Assembly: GCF_032854445.1 (NCBI RefSeq)
Contig: NW_027017974.1
Coordinates: 62,001 to 126,000 of the forward strand
Reading direction: 5' to 3'
Source: Liolophura sinensis
Lineage: Eukaryota > Mollusca > Polyplacophora > Chitonida > Chitonidae
DNA: 64,000 nt
Positions 9,093 through 23,231 of this stretch are shown in pieces; within the stretch, counting starts at the first letter, position 1; each line of letters begins with the position of its first letter. A model generated the notes under the pieces. The model was not told the origin of the DNA and made no database searches. It was given only the letters and a program-made list of their open reading frames with translations. A program made the translations under genes and the position numbers.

Positions 9093-11530
9093 TTTCCATG
9101 GAGTAAGAGCCGTTGCTGTGCACGTGATTATGACATCAATGATCGTTGAATTGTCACCACAGCCAAAAGTATTGGTCGGAGAGCAACGCGGTTTGCACCA
9201 TTTGATTTGTCGTCACAAAATACGTCGGATTAGCCTCTTACCAGCAGCACGGGAACAGTTTTTCCACTTTTGCATTTTTACCTGGTGTTTTTGTTAATTG
9301 AAATCGGCTACACTGTACTCTGTACAATCGCGACTGGTCATTACTATATTCAACTTTTGACTATAAGTTATGTGCCCTTCGGTAGCCCAGAAGACGCCAA
9401 ATCTTTGGGCCAAGCCCATTTAACTCACCCAGCAATTGTCTTACTTCTAAGTCGAAGACAATCTCAATGTCTTTATCTACGTGTAGAAAAACCACACCAT
9501 TTGTACATGAAAAACACAAGGTACTTGATACAGTCTGCTGTAAAAAGTACAACTAAACACTGACCCACATTTATAAGGTGCCAAAAGATGTGGAATTGGG
9601 CCAGGCATCGGCAGCTGTTAAAAAATTGCAAATTTCCCTGGTTTCCATGGAGTAAGAGCCGTTGCTGTGCACGTGATTATGACATCAATGATCATTGAAT
9701 TGTCACTACAGCCAAAAGTATTGGTCGGAGAGCAACGCGGTTTGCACCATTTGATTTGTCGTCACAAAATACGTCGCATTAGCCTCTTACCAGCAGCACG
9801 GGAACAGTTTTTCCACTTTTGCATTTCTACCTGGTGTTTTTGTTAATTGAAATCGGCTACACTATACTCTGTACAATCGCGACTGGTCATTACTATATTC
9901 AACTTTTGACTATAAGTTATGTGCCCTTCGGTAGCCCAGAAGACGCCAAATCTTTGGGCCCAGCCCATTTAACTCACCCAGCAATTGTCTTACTTCTAAG
10001 TCGAAGACAATCTCAATGTCTTTATCTACGTGTAGAAAAACCACACCATTTGTACATAAAAAACACAAGGTACTTGATACAGTCTGCTGTAAAAAGTACA
10101 ACTGAACACTGACCCACTTCAGTAAGGTGCCAAAAGATGCGGAATTGAGCCAGGCATCGGCAGCTGTTGAAAAATTGCAAATTTCCCTGGTTTCCATGGA
10201 GTAAGAGCCGTTGCTACGCACGTGATTATGACATCAATGATCATTCAATTGTCGCTACAGCCAAAAGTATTGGTCGGAGAGTAACGCGGATTGCACCATT
10301 CGATTTTTCGTCACAAAATACGTCGGATCAGCCTCTTACTAATAGCACTGGAACAGTTTTTCCACTTTTGCATTTTTGCCTGGTCTTTTTGTTAATTGAA
10401 ACCGGCTACACTGTACTCTGTACAATCGCGACTGGTCATTACTATATTCAACTTTTGACTATCAGTTATGTGCCCTTCGGTAGCCCAGAAGACCTGAAAT
10501 CTTTCGGCCAAGCCCATTTAACTCACCCAGCAATTGTCTTACTTCTAAGTGCAAGACAATCTCAATGTCTTTATCTACGTGTAGAAAAACCACACCATTT
10601 GTACGTGAAAAACACAAGGTACTTGATACAGTCTGCTGTAAAAAGTACAACTGAACACTGACCCACTTCAGTAAGGTGCCAAAAGATGCGAAATTGAGCC
10701 AGGCATCGGCAGCTGTTACAAAATTGCAAATTTCCCTGGTTTCCATGGAGTAAGAGCCGTTGCTGGGCACGTGATTATGACATCAATGATCATTGAATTG
10801 TCGCTACAGCCAAAAGTATTGGTCGGAGAGCAACGCGGTTTGCACCATTCGATTTCACGTCACAAAATACGTCGGATTAGCCACTTACCAGCAGCACTGG
10901 AACAGTTTTTCCACTTTTGCATTTTTGCCTGGTCTTTTTGTTAATTGAAATCGGCTACACTGTACTCTGTACAATCGCGACTGGTCATTACTATATTCAA
11001 CTTTTGACTATAAGTTATGTGCCCTTCGGTAGCCCAGAAGACGCCAAATCTTTGGGCCAAGCCCATTTAACTCACCCAGCAATTGTCTTACTTCTAAGTC
11101 AAAGACAATCTCAATGTCTTTATCTACGTGTAGAAAAACCACACCATTTGTACATGAAAAACACAAGGTACTTGATACAGTCTGCTGTAAAAAGTACAAC
11201 TAAACACTGACCCACATTTATAAGGTGCCAAAAGATGTGGAATTGGGCCAGGCATCGGCAGCTGTTAAAAAATTGCAAATTTCCCTGGTTTCCATGGAGT
11301 AAGAGCCGTTGCTGTGCACGTGATTATGACATCAATGATCATTGAATTGTCACTACAGCCAAAAGTATTGGTCGGAGAGCAACGCGGTTTGCACCATTTG
11401 ATTTGTCGTCACAAAATACGTCGGATTAGCCTCTTACCAGCAGCACGGGAACAGTTTTTCCACTTTTGCATTTTTACCTGGTGTTTTTGTTAATTGAAAT
11501 CGGCTACACTATACTCTGTACAATCGCGAC
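9093..11530. repeat. 2.4-kb duplicated block, copy 2
   Basis: Sister of 857-3294. It replaces the X-F1-F2 section that would be expected between S3 and N1 of the left higher-order repeat. It ends at a seam where the next monomer has N1 identity and the sequence reads atcgcGACGACtgg, three bases longer than every other monomer boundary I examined. The preceding monomer (10983-11534) is therefore 552 bp. Confidence 0.85.
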
Positions 11531-11534
11531 GACT

Positions 11535-14500
11535 GGCCATTACTATATTCAACTTTTGACTATAAGTTATGTGCCCTTCGGTAGCCCAGAAGACGTCAAA
11601 TCTTTGGGCTAAGCCCATTTAACTCACCCAGCAATTGTCTTACTTCTAAGTCCAAGACAATCTCAATGTCTTTATCTACGTGTAGAAAACCCACACCATT
11701 TGTACATGAAAAACACAAGGTACTTGATACAGTCTGCTGTAAAAAGTACAACTGACCACAGACCCACATGAATAAGGTGCCAAAAGTTGCGGAATGGAGC
11801 CAGGTATCGGCAGCTGTTGAAAAATTGCAAATTTCCCTGGTTTCCATGGAGTAAGAGCCGTTGCTGTGCACGTGATTATGACATAAATGATCATTCAATT
11901 GTCACTACAGGCAAAAGTATTGGTCGGAGAGCAACGCGGTTTGCACCATTCGATTTGTCGTCACAAAATACGTCGGATTAGCCTCTTACCAGCAGCACTG
12001 GAACAATTTTTACAATTTTGCATTTTTGCCTGGTATTTTTGTTAATTGAAATCGGCTACACTGTACTATGTACCATCGCGACTGGTCATTACTATATTCA
12101 ACTTTTGACTACATGTTATGTGCCCTTCGGTAGCCCAGAAGACGTCAAATCTTTGGGCTAAGCCCATTTAACTCACCCAGCAATTGCCTTACTTCTAAGT
12201 CGAAGACAATCTCAATGTCTTTATCTACGTGTAGAAAACCACACCATTTGTACATGAAAAACACAAGGTACTTGATACAGTCTGCTGTAAAAAGTACAAC
12301 TAAACACTGACCCACATTTATAGGTGCCAAAAGATGTGGAATTGGGCCAGGCATCGGCAGCTGTTGAAAAATTGCAAATTTCCCTGGTTCCATGGAGTAA
12401 GAGCCGTTGCTGGGCACGTGATTATGACATCAATGATCGTTGAATTGTCACTACAGCCAAAAGTATTGGTCGGAGAGCAACGCGGTTTGCACCATTTGAT
12501 TTGTCGTCACAAAATACGTCGGATTAGCCTCTTACCAGCAGCATGGGAACAGTTTTTCCACTTTTGCATTTTTACCTGGTGTTTTTGTTAATTGAAATCG
12601 GCTACACTATACTCTGTACAATCGCGACTGGTCATTACTATATTCAACTTTTGACTATAAGTTATGTGCCCTTCGGTAGCCCAGAAGACGCCAAATCTTT
12701 GGGCCCAGCCCATTTAACTCACCCAGCAATTGTCTTACTTCTAAGTCCAAGACAATCTCAATGTCTTTATCTACGTGTAGAAAAACCACACCATTTGTAC
12801 ATAAAAAAACACAAGGTACTTGATACAGTCTGCTGTAAAAAGTACAACTAAACACTGACCCACATTTATAAGATGCAAAAGATGTGGAATTGGGCCAGGC
12901 ATCGGCAGCTGTTAAAAAATTGCAAATTTCCCTGGTTTCCATGGAGTAAGAGCCGTTGCTGGGCACGTGATTATGACATCAATGATCATTTAATTGTCAG
13001 TACAGCCAAAAGTATTGGTCGGAGAGCAACGCGGTTTGCACCATTTGATTTGTCGTCACAAAATACGTCGGATTAGCCTCTTACCAGCAGCATGGGAACA
13101 GTTTTTCCACTTTTGCATTTTTACCTGGTGTTTTTGTTAATTGAAATCGGCTACACTATACTCTGTACAATCGCGACTGGTCATTACTATATTCAACTTT
13201 TGACTATAAGTTATGTGCCCTTCGGTAGCCCAGAAGACGCCAAATCTTTGGGCCCAGCCCATTTAACTCACCCAGCAATTGTCTTACTTCTAAGTCCAAG
13301 ACAATCTCAATGTCTTTATCTACGTGTAGAAAAACCACACCATTTGTACATAAAAAACACAAGGTACTTGATACAGTCTGCTGTAAAAAGTACAACTAAA
13401 CACTGACCCACATTTATAAGATGCCAAAAGATGTGGAATTGGGCCAGGCATCGGCATCTGTTAAAAAATTGCAAATTTCCCTGGTTTCCATGGAGTAAGA
13501 GCCGTTGCTGGGCACGTGATTATGACATCAATGATCATTTAATTGTCAGTACAGCCAAAAGTATTGGTCGGAGAGCAACGCGGTTTGCACCATTCGATTT
13601 GTCGTCACAAAATACGTCGGATTAGCCTCTTACCAGCAGCACTGGAACAGTTTTTCCACTTTTGCATTTTTACCTGGTCTTTTTGTTAATTGAAATCGGC
13701 TACACTGTACTCTGTACAATCGCGACTGGCCATTACTATATTCAACTTTTGACTATAAGTTATGTGCCCTTCGGTAGCCCAGAAGACGTCAAATCTTTGG
13801 GCTAAGCCCATTTAACTCACCCAGCAATTGTCTTACTTCTAAGTCCAAGACAATCTCAATGTCTTTATCTACGTGTAGAAAACCCACACCATTTGTACAT
13901 GAAAAACACAAGGTACTTGATACAGTCTGCTGTAAAAAGTACAACTGACCACAGACCCACATGAATAAGGTGCCAAAAGATGCGGAATGGAGCCAGGTAT
14001 CGGCAGCTGTTGAAAAATTGCAAATTTCCCTGGTTTCCATGGAGTAAGAGCCGTTGCTGTGCACGTGATTATGACATAAATGATCATTCAATTGTCACTA
14101 CAGGCAAAAGTATTGGTCGGAGAGCAACGCGGTTTGCACCATTCGATTTGTCGTCACAAAATACGTCGGATTAGCCTCTTACCAGCAGCACTGGAACAAT
14201 TTTTACAATTTTGCATTTTTGCCTGGTATTTTTGTTAATTGAAATCGGCTACACTGTACTATGTACCATCGCGACTGGTCAATATTATATTCAACTTTTG
14301 ATTATAAGTTATGTGCCCTTCGGTAGCCCAGAAGACGTCAAATCTTTGGGCTAAGCCCATTTAACTCACCCAGCAATTGCCTTACTTCTAAGTCGAAGAC
14401 AATCTCAATGTCTTTATCTACGTGTAGAAAAACCACACCATTTGTACATGAAAAACACAAGGTACTTGATACAGTCTGCTGTAAAAAGTACAACTGAACA

Positions 14501-15070
14501 CTGACCCACTTCAGTAAGGTGCCAAAAGATGCGGAATTGAGCCAGGCATCGGTAGGTGTTAAAAAATTGCAAATTTCCCTGGTTTCCATGGAGTAAGAGC
14601 CGTTGCTGGGCACGTGATTATGACATAAATGATCATTCAATTGTCACTACAGCCAAAAGTATTGGTCGGAGAGCAACGCGGTTTGCACCATTCGATTTGC
14701 CGTCACAAAATACGTCGGATTAGCCTCTTACCAGCAGCACTGGAACAGTTTTTCCACTTTTGCATTTTTACCTGGTGTTTTTGTTAATTGAAATCGGCTA
14801 CACTGTACTCTGTACAATCGCGACTGGTCATTACTATATTCAACTTTTGACTATAAGTTATGTGCCCTTCGGTAGCCCAGAAGACCTGAAATCTTTGGGC
14901 TAAGCCCATTTAACTCACCCAGCAATTGCCTTACTTCTACGTGCAAGACAATCTCAATGTCTTTATCTACGTGTAGAAAAACCACACCATTTGTACGTGA
15001 AAAACACAAGGTACTTGATACAGTCTGCTGTAAAAAGTACAACTGACCACAGACCCACATGAATAAGGTG
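11535..15070. repeat. Left higher-order repeat, copy b (N1 F3 F4 F4' N2 S1/S2 S3/X)
   Basis: Monomers start at 11535, 12084, 12630, 13179, 13728, 14277 and 14826. N1 here has aaagttgcggaatgg, shared with the N1 at 16474. F4 is followed by a near-identical second F4-like monomer (13179), a one-monomer expansion. The monomer at 14277 begins as S1 (caatattatattc) and ends as S2 (cggtaggtgtt), so one monomer was lost. The monomer at 14826 begins as S3 (ttctacgtgcaag), has an N linker near 15044 and ends as X, so it is chimeric. Confidence 0.75.
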
Positions 15071-18000
15071 CCAAAAGATGAGGAATTGAGCCAGGCATCG
15101 GCAGCTGTTGAAAAATTCCAAATTTCCCTGGTTTCCATGGAGAATGAGCCGTTGCTACGCACGTGATTATGACATCAATGATCATTCAATTGTCGCTACA
15201 GCCAAAAGTATTGGTCGGAGAGTAACGCGGATAGCACCATTCGATTTGTCGTCACAAAATACGTCGGATTAGCCTCTTACTAGTAGCACTGGAACAGTTT
15301 TTCCACTTTTGCATTTTTGCCTGGTCTTTTTGTTAATTGAAACCGGTTACACTGTACTCTGTACAATCGCGACTGGTCATTACTATATTCAACTTTTGAC
15401 TATAAGTTATGTGCCCTTCGGTAGCCCAGAAGACGCGAAATCTTTGGGCCAAGCCCATTTAACTCACCCAGCAATTGTCTTACTTCTAAGTCAAAGACAA
15501 TCTCAATGTCTTTATCTACGTGTAGAAAAACCACACCATTTGTACATGAAAAACACAAGGTACTTGATACAGTCTGCTGTAAAAAAGTACAACTAAACAC
15601 TGACCCACATTTATAAGGTGCCAAAAGATGTGGAATTGGGCCAGGCATCGGCAGCTGTTGAAAAATTGCAAATTTCCCTGGTTTCCATGGAGTAAGAGCC
15701 GTTGCTGGGCACGTGATTATGACATCAATGATCGTTGAATTGTCACTACAGCCAAAAGTATTGGTCGGAGAGCAACGCGGTTTGCACCATTTGATTTGTC
15801 GTCACAAAATACGTCGGATTAGCCTCTTACCAGCAGCATGGGAACAGTTTTTCCACTTTTGCATTTTTACCTGGTGTTTTTGTTAATTGAAATCGGCTAC
15901 ACTATACTCTGTACAATCGCGACTGGTCATTACTATATTCAACTTTTGACTATAAGTTATGTGCCCTTCGGTAGCCCAGAAGACGCCAAATCTTTGGGCC
16001 CAGCCCATTTAACTCACCCAGCAATTGTCTTACTTCTAAGTGCAAGACAATCTCAATGTCTTTATCTACGTGTAGAAAAACCACACCATTTGTACATAAA
16101 AAACACAAGGTACTTGATACAGTCTGCTGTAAAAAGTACAACTAAACACTGACCCACATTTATAAGATGCCAAAAGATGTGGAATTGGGCCAGGCATCGG
16201 CATCTGTTAAAAAATTGCAAATTTCCCTGGTTTCCATGGAGTAAGAGCCGTTGCTGGGCACGTGATTATGACATCAATGATCATTTAATTGTCAGTACAG
16301 CCAAAAGTATTGGTCGGAGAGCAACGCGGTTTGCACCATTCGATTTGTCGTCACAAAATACGTCGGATTAGCCTCTTACCAGCAGCACTGGAACAGTTTT
16401 TCCACTTTTGCATTTTTACCTGGTCTTTTTGTTAATTGAAATCGGCTACACTGTACTCTGTACAATCGCGACTGGCCATTACTATATTCAACTTTTGACT
16501 ATAAGTTATGTGCCCTTCGGTAGCCCAGAAGACGTCAAATCTTTGGGCTAAGCCCATTTAACTCACCCAGCAATTGTCTTACTTCTAAGTCCAAGACAAT
16601 CTCAATGTCTTTATCTACGTGTAGAAAACCCACACCATTTGTACATGAAAAACACAAGGTACTTGATACAGTCTGCTGTAAAAAGTACAACTGACCACAG
16701 ACCCACATGAATAAGGTGCCAAAAGTTGCGGAATGGAGCCAGGTATCGGCAGCTGTTGAAAAATTGCAAATTTCCCTGGTTTCCATGGAGTAAGAGCCGT
16801 TGCTGTGCACGTGATTATGACATAAATGATCATTCAATTGTCACTACAGGCAAAAGTATTGGTCGGAGAGCAACGCGGTTTGCACCATTCGATTTGTCGT
16901 CACAAAATACGTCGGATTAGCCTCTTACCAGCAGCACTGGAACAATTTTTACAATTTTGCATTTTTGCCTGGTATTTTTGTTAATTGAAATCGGCTACAC
17001 TGTACTATGTACCATCGCGACTGGTCATTACTATATTCAACTTTTGACTACATGTTATGTGCCCTTCGGTAGCCCAGAAGACGTCAAATCTTTGGGCTAA
17101 GCCCATTTAACTCACCCAGCAATTGCCTTACTTCTAAGTCGAAGACAATCTCAATGTCTTTATCTACGTGTAGAAAAACCACACCATTTGTACATGAAAA
17201 ACACAAGGTACTTGATACAGTCTGCTGTAAAAAGTACAACTAAACACTGACCCACATTTATAGGTGCCAAAAGATGTGGAATTGGGCCAGGCATCGGCAG
17301 CTGTTGAAAAATTGCAAATTTCCCTGGTTTCCATGGAGTAAGAGCCGTTGCTGGGCACGTGATTATGACATCAATGATCGTTGAATTGTCACTACAGCCA
17401 AAAGTATTGGTCGGAGAGCAACGCGGTTTGCACCATTTGATTTGTCGTCACAAAATACGTCGGATTAGCCTCTTACCAGCAGCATGGGAACAGTTTTTCC
17501 ACTTTTGCATTTTTACCTGGTGTTTTTGTTAATTGAAATCGGCTACACTATACTCTGTACAATCGCGACTGGTCATTACTATATTCAACTTTTGACTATA
17601 AGTTATGTGCCCTTCGGTAGCCCAGAAGACGCCAAATCTTTGGGCCCAGCCCATTTAACTCACCCAGCAATTGTCTTACTTCTAAGTCCAAGACAATCTC
17701 AATGTCTTTATCTACGTGTAGAAAAACCACACCATTTGTACATAAAAAACACAAGGTACTTGATACAGTCTGCTGTAAAAAGTACAACTAAACACTGACC
17801 CACATTTATAAGATGCCAAAAGATGTGGAATTGGGCCAGGCATCGGCAGCTGTTAAAAAATTGCAAATATCCCTGGTTTCCATGGAGTAAGAGCCGTTGC
17901 TGGGCACGTGATTATGACATCAATGATCATTTAATTGTCAGTACAGCCAAAAGTATTGGTCGGAGAGCAACGCGGTTTGCACCATTCGATTTGTCGTCAC

Positions 18001-19766
18001 AAAATACGTCGGATTAGCCTCTTACCAGCAGCACTGGAACAGTTTTTCCACTTTTGCATTTTTACCTGGTCTTTTTGTTAATTGAAATCGGCTACACTGT
18101 ACTCTGTACAATCGCGACTGGCCATTACTATATTCAACTTTTGACTATAAGTTATGTGCCCTTCGGTAGCCCAGAAGACGTCAAATCTTTGGGCTAAGCC
18201 CATTTAACTCACCCAGCAATTGTCTTACTTCTAAGTCCAAGACAATCTCAATGTCTTTATCTACGTGTAGAAAACCCACACCATTTGTACATGAAAAACA
18301 CAAGGTACTTGATACAGTCTGCTGTAAAAAGTACAACTGACCACAGACCCACATGAATAAGGTGCCAAAAGATGCGGAATGGAGCCAGGTATCGGCAGCT
18401 GTTGAAAAATTGCAAATTTCCCTGGTTTCCATGGAGTAAGAGCCGTTGCTGTGCACGTGATTATGACATAAATGATCATTCAATTGTCACTACAGGCAAA
18501 AGTATTGGTCGGAGAGCAACGCGGTTTGCACCATTCGATTTGTCGTCACAAAATACGTCGGATTAGCCTCTTACCAGCAGCACTGGAACAATTTTTACAA
18601 TTTTGCATTTTTGCCTGGTATTTTTGTTAATTGAAATCGGCTACACTGTACTATGTACCATCGCGACTGGTCAATATTATATTCAACTTTTGATTATAAG
18701 TTATGTGCCCTTCGGTAGCCCAGAAGACGTCAAATCTTTGGGCTAAGCCCATTTAACTCACCCAGCAATTGCCTTACTTCTAAGTCGAAGACAATCTCAA
18801 TGTCTTTATCTACGTGTAGAAAAACCACACCATTTGTACATGAAAAACACAAGGTACTTGATACAGTCTGCTGTAAAAAGTACAACTGAACACTGACCCA
18901 CTTCAGTAAGGTGCCAAAAGATGCGGAATTGAGCCAGGCATCGGTAGGTGTTAAAAAATTGCAAATTTCCCTGGTTTCCATGGAGTAAGAGCCGTTGCTG
19001 GGCACGTGATTATGACATAAATGATCATTCAATTGTCACTACAGCCAAAAGTATTGGTCGGAGAGCAACGCGGTTTGCACCATTCGATTTGCCGTCACAA
19101 AATACGTCGGATTAGCCTCTTACCAGCAGCACTGGAACAGTTTTTCCACTTTTGCATTTTTACCTGGTGTTTTTGTTAATTGAAATCGGCTACACTGTAC
19201 TCTGTACAATCGCGACTGGTCATTACTATATTCAACTTTTGACTATAAGTTATGTGCCCTTCGGTAGCCCAGAAGACCTGAAATCTTTGGGCTAAGCCCA
19301 TTTAACTCACCCAGCAATTGCCTTACTTCTACGTGCAAGACAATCTCAATGTCTTTATTTACGTGTAGAAAAACCACACCATTTGTACGTGAAAAACACA
19401 AGGTACTTGATACAGTCTGCTGTAAAAAGTACAACTGAACACTGACCCACTTCAGTAAGGTGCCAAAAGATGCGGAATTGAGCCAGGCATCGGCAGCTGT
19501 TGAAAAATTGCAAATTTCCCTGCTTTCCATGGAGTAAGAGCCGTTGCTGTGCACGTGATTATGACATAAATGATCATTCAATTGTCACTACAGCCAAAAG
19601 TATTGGTCGGAGAGCAACGCGGTTTGCACCATTCGATTTGTCGTCACAAAATACGTCGAATTAGCCTCTTACCAGCAGCACTGGAACAATTTTTCCAATT
19701 TTGCATTTTTGCCTGGTATTTTTGTTAATTGAAATCGGCTACACTGTACTCTGTACAATCGCGACT
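15071..19766. repeat. Left higher-order repeat, copy c (X-right F1 F2 N1 F3 F4 N2 S1/S2 S3)
   Basis: Monomers start at 15375, 15925, 16474, 17023, 17571, 18120, 18669 and 19218, after the X right half in 15071-15374. N1, F3 and F4 of this copy line up with copy b at 4939-4941 bp, and N2 and S1/S2 at 4392 bp, because the extra F4' monomer of copy b is absent. The S1/S2 fusion is shared with copy b, so it predates their separation. Confidence 0.75.
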
Positions 19767-21035
19767 GGTTATTACTATATTCAGCTTTTAACTATAAGTT
19801 ATGTGCCCTTCGGTAGCCCAGAAGACGTCAAATCTTTGGGCTAAGCCCATTTAACTCACCCAGCAATTGCCTTACTTCTAAGTCCAAGACAATCTCAATG
19901 TCTTTATCTACGTGTAGAAAACCCACACCATTTGTACATAAAAAACACAAGGTACTTGACACAGTCTGCTGTAAAAAGTACAACTGACCACAGACCCACA
20001 TGAATAAGGTGCCAAAAGATCCGGAATTGAGCCAGGTATCGGCAGCTGTTGAAAAATTGCAAATTTCCCTGGTTTCCATGGAGTAAGAGCCGTTGCTGTG
20101 CACGTGATTATGACATAAATGATCATTCAAATGTCAGTACAGCCAAAAGTATTGGTCGGAGAGCAACGCGGTTTGCACCATTCGATTTGTCGTCACAAAA
20201 TACGTCGGATTAGCCTCTTACCAGCAGCACTGGAACAATTTTTACAATTTTGCATTTTTGCCTGGTATTTTTGTTAATTAAAATCGGCTACACTGTACTA
20301 TGTACCATCGCGACTGGTCATTACTATATTCAACTTTTGACTATATGTTATGTGCCCTTCGGTAGCCCAGAAGACGTCAAATCTTTGGGCTAAGCCAATT
20401 TAACTCACCCAGCAATTGCCTTACTTCTAAGTCAAAGACAATCTCAATGTCTTTATCTACGTGTAGAAAAACCACACCATTTGTACATGAAAAACACAAG
20501 GTACTTGATACAGTCTGCTGTAAAAAGTACAACTAAACACTGACCCACATTTATAAGGTGCCAAAAGATGCGGAATTGGGCCAGGCATCGGCAGCTGTTA
20601 AAAAATTGCAAATTTCCCTGGTTTCCATGGAGTAAGAGCCGTTGCTGGGCACGTGATTATGACATCAATGATCATTGAATTGTCACTACAGCCAAAAGTA
20701 TTGGTCGGAGAGCAACGCGGTTTGCACCATTTGATTTGTCGTCACAAAATACGTTGGATTAGCCTCTTACCAGCAGCACGGGAACAGTTTTTCCACTTTT
20801 GCATTTTTACCTGGTGTTTTTGTTAATTGAAATCGGCTACACTATACTCTGTACAATCGCGACTGGTCATTACTATATTCAACTTTTGACTATAAGTTAT
20901 GTGCCCTTCGGTAGCCCAGAAGACGCCAAATCTTTGGGCCCAGCCCATTTAACTCACCCAGCAATTGTCTTACTTCTAAGTCGAAGACAATCTCAATGTC
21001 TTTATCTACGTGTAGAAAAACCACACCATTTGTAC
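18842..21035. repeat. Four-monomer tandem duplication, copy 1
   Basis: This stretch matches 21038-23231 at an offset of exactly 2196 bp (4 x 549). Shared marks include cggtaggtgtt (18941 and 21137), tttatttacgtg, gatccgg, ggttattactatattcag and acgttggatt. Differences include 19591 to 21787 (cagcc to caggc), gggctaagccc to gggcccagccc and ttacaatt to ttccaatt. Copy limits are approximate because they fall inside bases common to many monomers. Confidence 0.8.
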
Positions 21036-21037
21036 GT

Positions 21038-23231
21038 GAAAAACACAAGGTACTTGATACAGTCTGCTGTAAAAAGTACAACTGAACACTGACCCACTTC
21101 AGTAAGGTGCCAAAAGATGCGGAATTGAGCCAGGCATCGGTAGGTGTTAAAAAATTGCAAATTTCCCTGGTTTCCATGGAGTAAGAGCCGTTGCTGGGCA
21201 CGTGATTATGACATAAATGATCATTCAATTGTCACTACAGCCAAAAGTATTGGTCGGAGAGCAACGCGGTTTGCACCATTCGATTTGCCGTCACAAAATA
21301 CGTCGGATTAGCCTCTTACCAGCAGCACTGGAACAGTTTTTCCACTTTTGCATTTTTACCTGGTGTTTTTGTTAATTGAAATCGGCTACACTGTACTCTG
21401 TACAATCGCGACTGGTCATTACTATATTCAACTTTTGACTATAAGTTATGTGCCCTTCGGTAGCCCAGAAGACCTGAAATCTTTGGGCTAAGCCCATTTA
21501 ACTCACCCAGCAATTGCCTTACTTCTACGTGCAAGACAATCTCAATGTCTTTATTTACGTGTAGAAAAACCACACCATTTGTACGTGAAAAACACAAGGT
21601 ACTTGATACAGTCTGCTGTAAAAAGTACAACTGAACACTGACCCACTTCAGTAAGGTGCCAAAAGATGCGGAATTGAGCCAGGCATCGGCAGCTGTTGAA
21701 AAATTGCAAATTTCCCTGCTTTCCATGGAGTAAGAGCCGTTGCTGTGCACGTGATTATGACATAAATGATCATTCAATTGTCACTACAGGCAAAAGTATT
21801 GGTCAGAGAGCAACGCGGTTTGCACCATTCGATTTGTCGTCACAAAATACGTCGAATTAGCCTCTTACCAGCAGCACTGGAACAATTTTTCCAATTTTGC
21901 ATTTTTGCCTGGTATTTTTGTTAATTGAAATCGGCTACACTGTACTCTGTACAATCGCGACTGGTTATTACTATATTCAGCTTTTAACTATAAGTTATGT
22001 GCCCTTCGGTAGCCCAGAAGACGTCAAATCTTTGGGCCCAGCCCATTTAACTCACCCAGCAATTGCCTTACTTCTAAGTCCAAGACAATCTCAATGTCTT
22101 TATCTACGTGTAGAAAACCCACACCATTTGTACATAAAAAACACAAGGTACTTGACACAGTCTGCTGTAAAAAGTACAACTGACCACAGACCCACATGAA
22201 TAAGGTGCCAAAAGATCCGGAATTGAGCCAGGTATCGGCAGCTGTTGAAAAATTGCAAATTTCCCTGGTTTCCATGGAGTAAGAGCCGTTGCTGTGCACG
22301 TGATTATGACATAAATGATCATTCAAATGTCAGTACAGCCAAAAGTATTGGTCGGAGAGCAACGCGGTTTGCACCATTCGATTTGTCGTCACAAAATACG
22401 TCGGATTAGCCTCTTACCAGCAGCACTGGAACAATTTTTCCAATTTTGCATTTTTGCCTGGTATTTTTGTTAATTAAAATCGGCTACACTGTACTATGTA
22501 CCATCGCGACTGGTCATTACTATATTCAACTTTTGACTATATGTTATGTGCCCTTCGGTAGCCCAGAAGACGTCAAATCTTTGGGCTAAGCCAATTTAAC
22601 TCACCCAGCAATTGCCTTACTTCTAAGTCAAAGACAATCTCAATGTCTTTATCTACGTGTAGAAAAACCACACCATTTGTACATGAAAAACACAAGGTAC
22701 TTGATACAGTCTGCTGTAAAAAGTACAACTAAACACTGACCCACATTTATAAGGTGCCAAAAGATGCGGAATTGGGCCAGGCATCGGCAGCTGTTAAAAA
22801 ATTGCAAATTTCCCTGGTTTCCATGGAGTAAGAGCCGTTGCTGGGCACGTGATTATGACATCAATGATCATTGAATTGTCACTACAGCCAAAAGTATTGG
22901 TCGGAGAGCAACGCGGTTTGCACCATTTGATTTGTCGTCACAAAATACGTTGGATTAGCCTCTTACCAGCAGCACGGGAACAGTTTTTCCACTTTTGCAT
23001 TTTTACCTGGTGTTTTTGTTAATTGAAATCGGCTACACTATACTCTGTACAATCGCGACTGGTCATTACTATATTCAACTTTTGACTATAAGTTATGTGC
23101 CCTTCGGTAGCCCAGAAGACGCCAAATCTTTGGGCCAAGCCCATTTAACTCACCCAGCAATTGTCTTACTTCTAAGTCGAAGACAATCTCAATGTCTTTA
23201 TCTACGTGTAGAAAAACCACACCATTTGTAC
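21038..23231. repeat. Four-monomer tandem duplication, copy 2
   Basis: Second copy of 18842-21035, with monomers starting at 21414, 21963, 22512 and 23061. It is bounded on the left by a chimeric monomer (20865-21413) that starts as an F-type unit with gggcccagccc and turns into the S2 lineage after gtacgtgaaaaac. That chimera is the crossover product expected for a tandem duplication. Confidence 0.78.
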
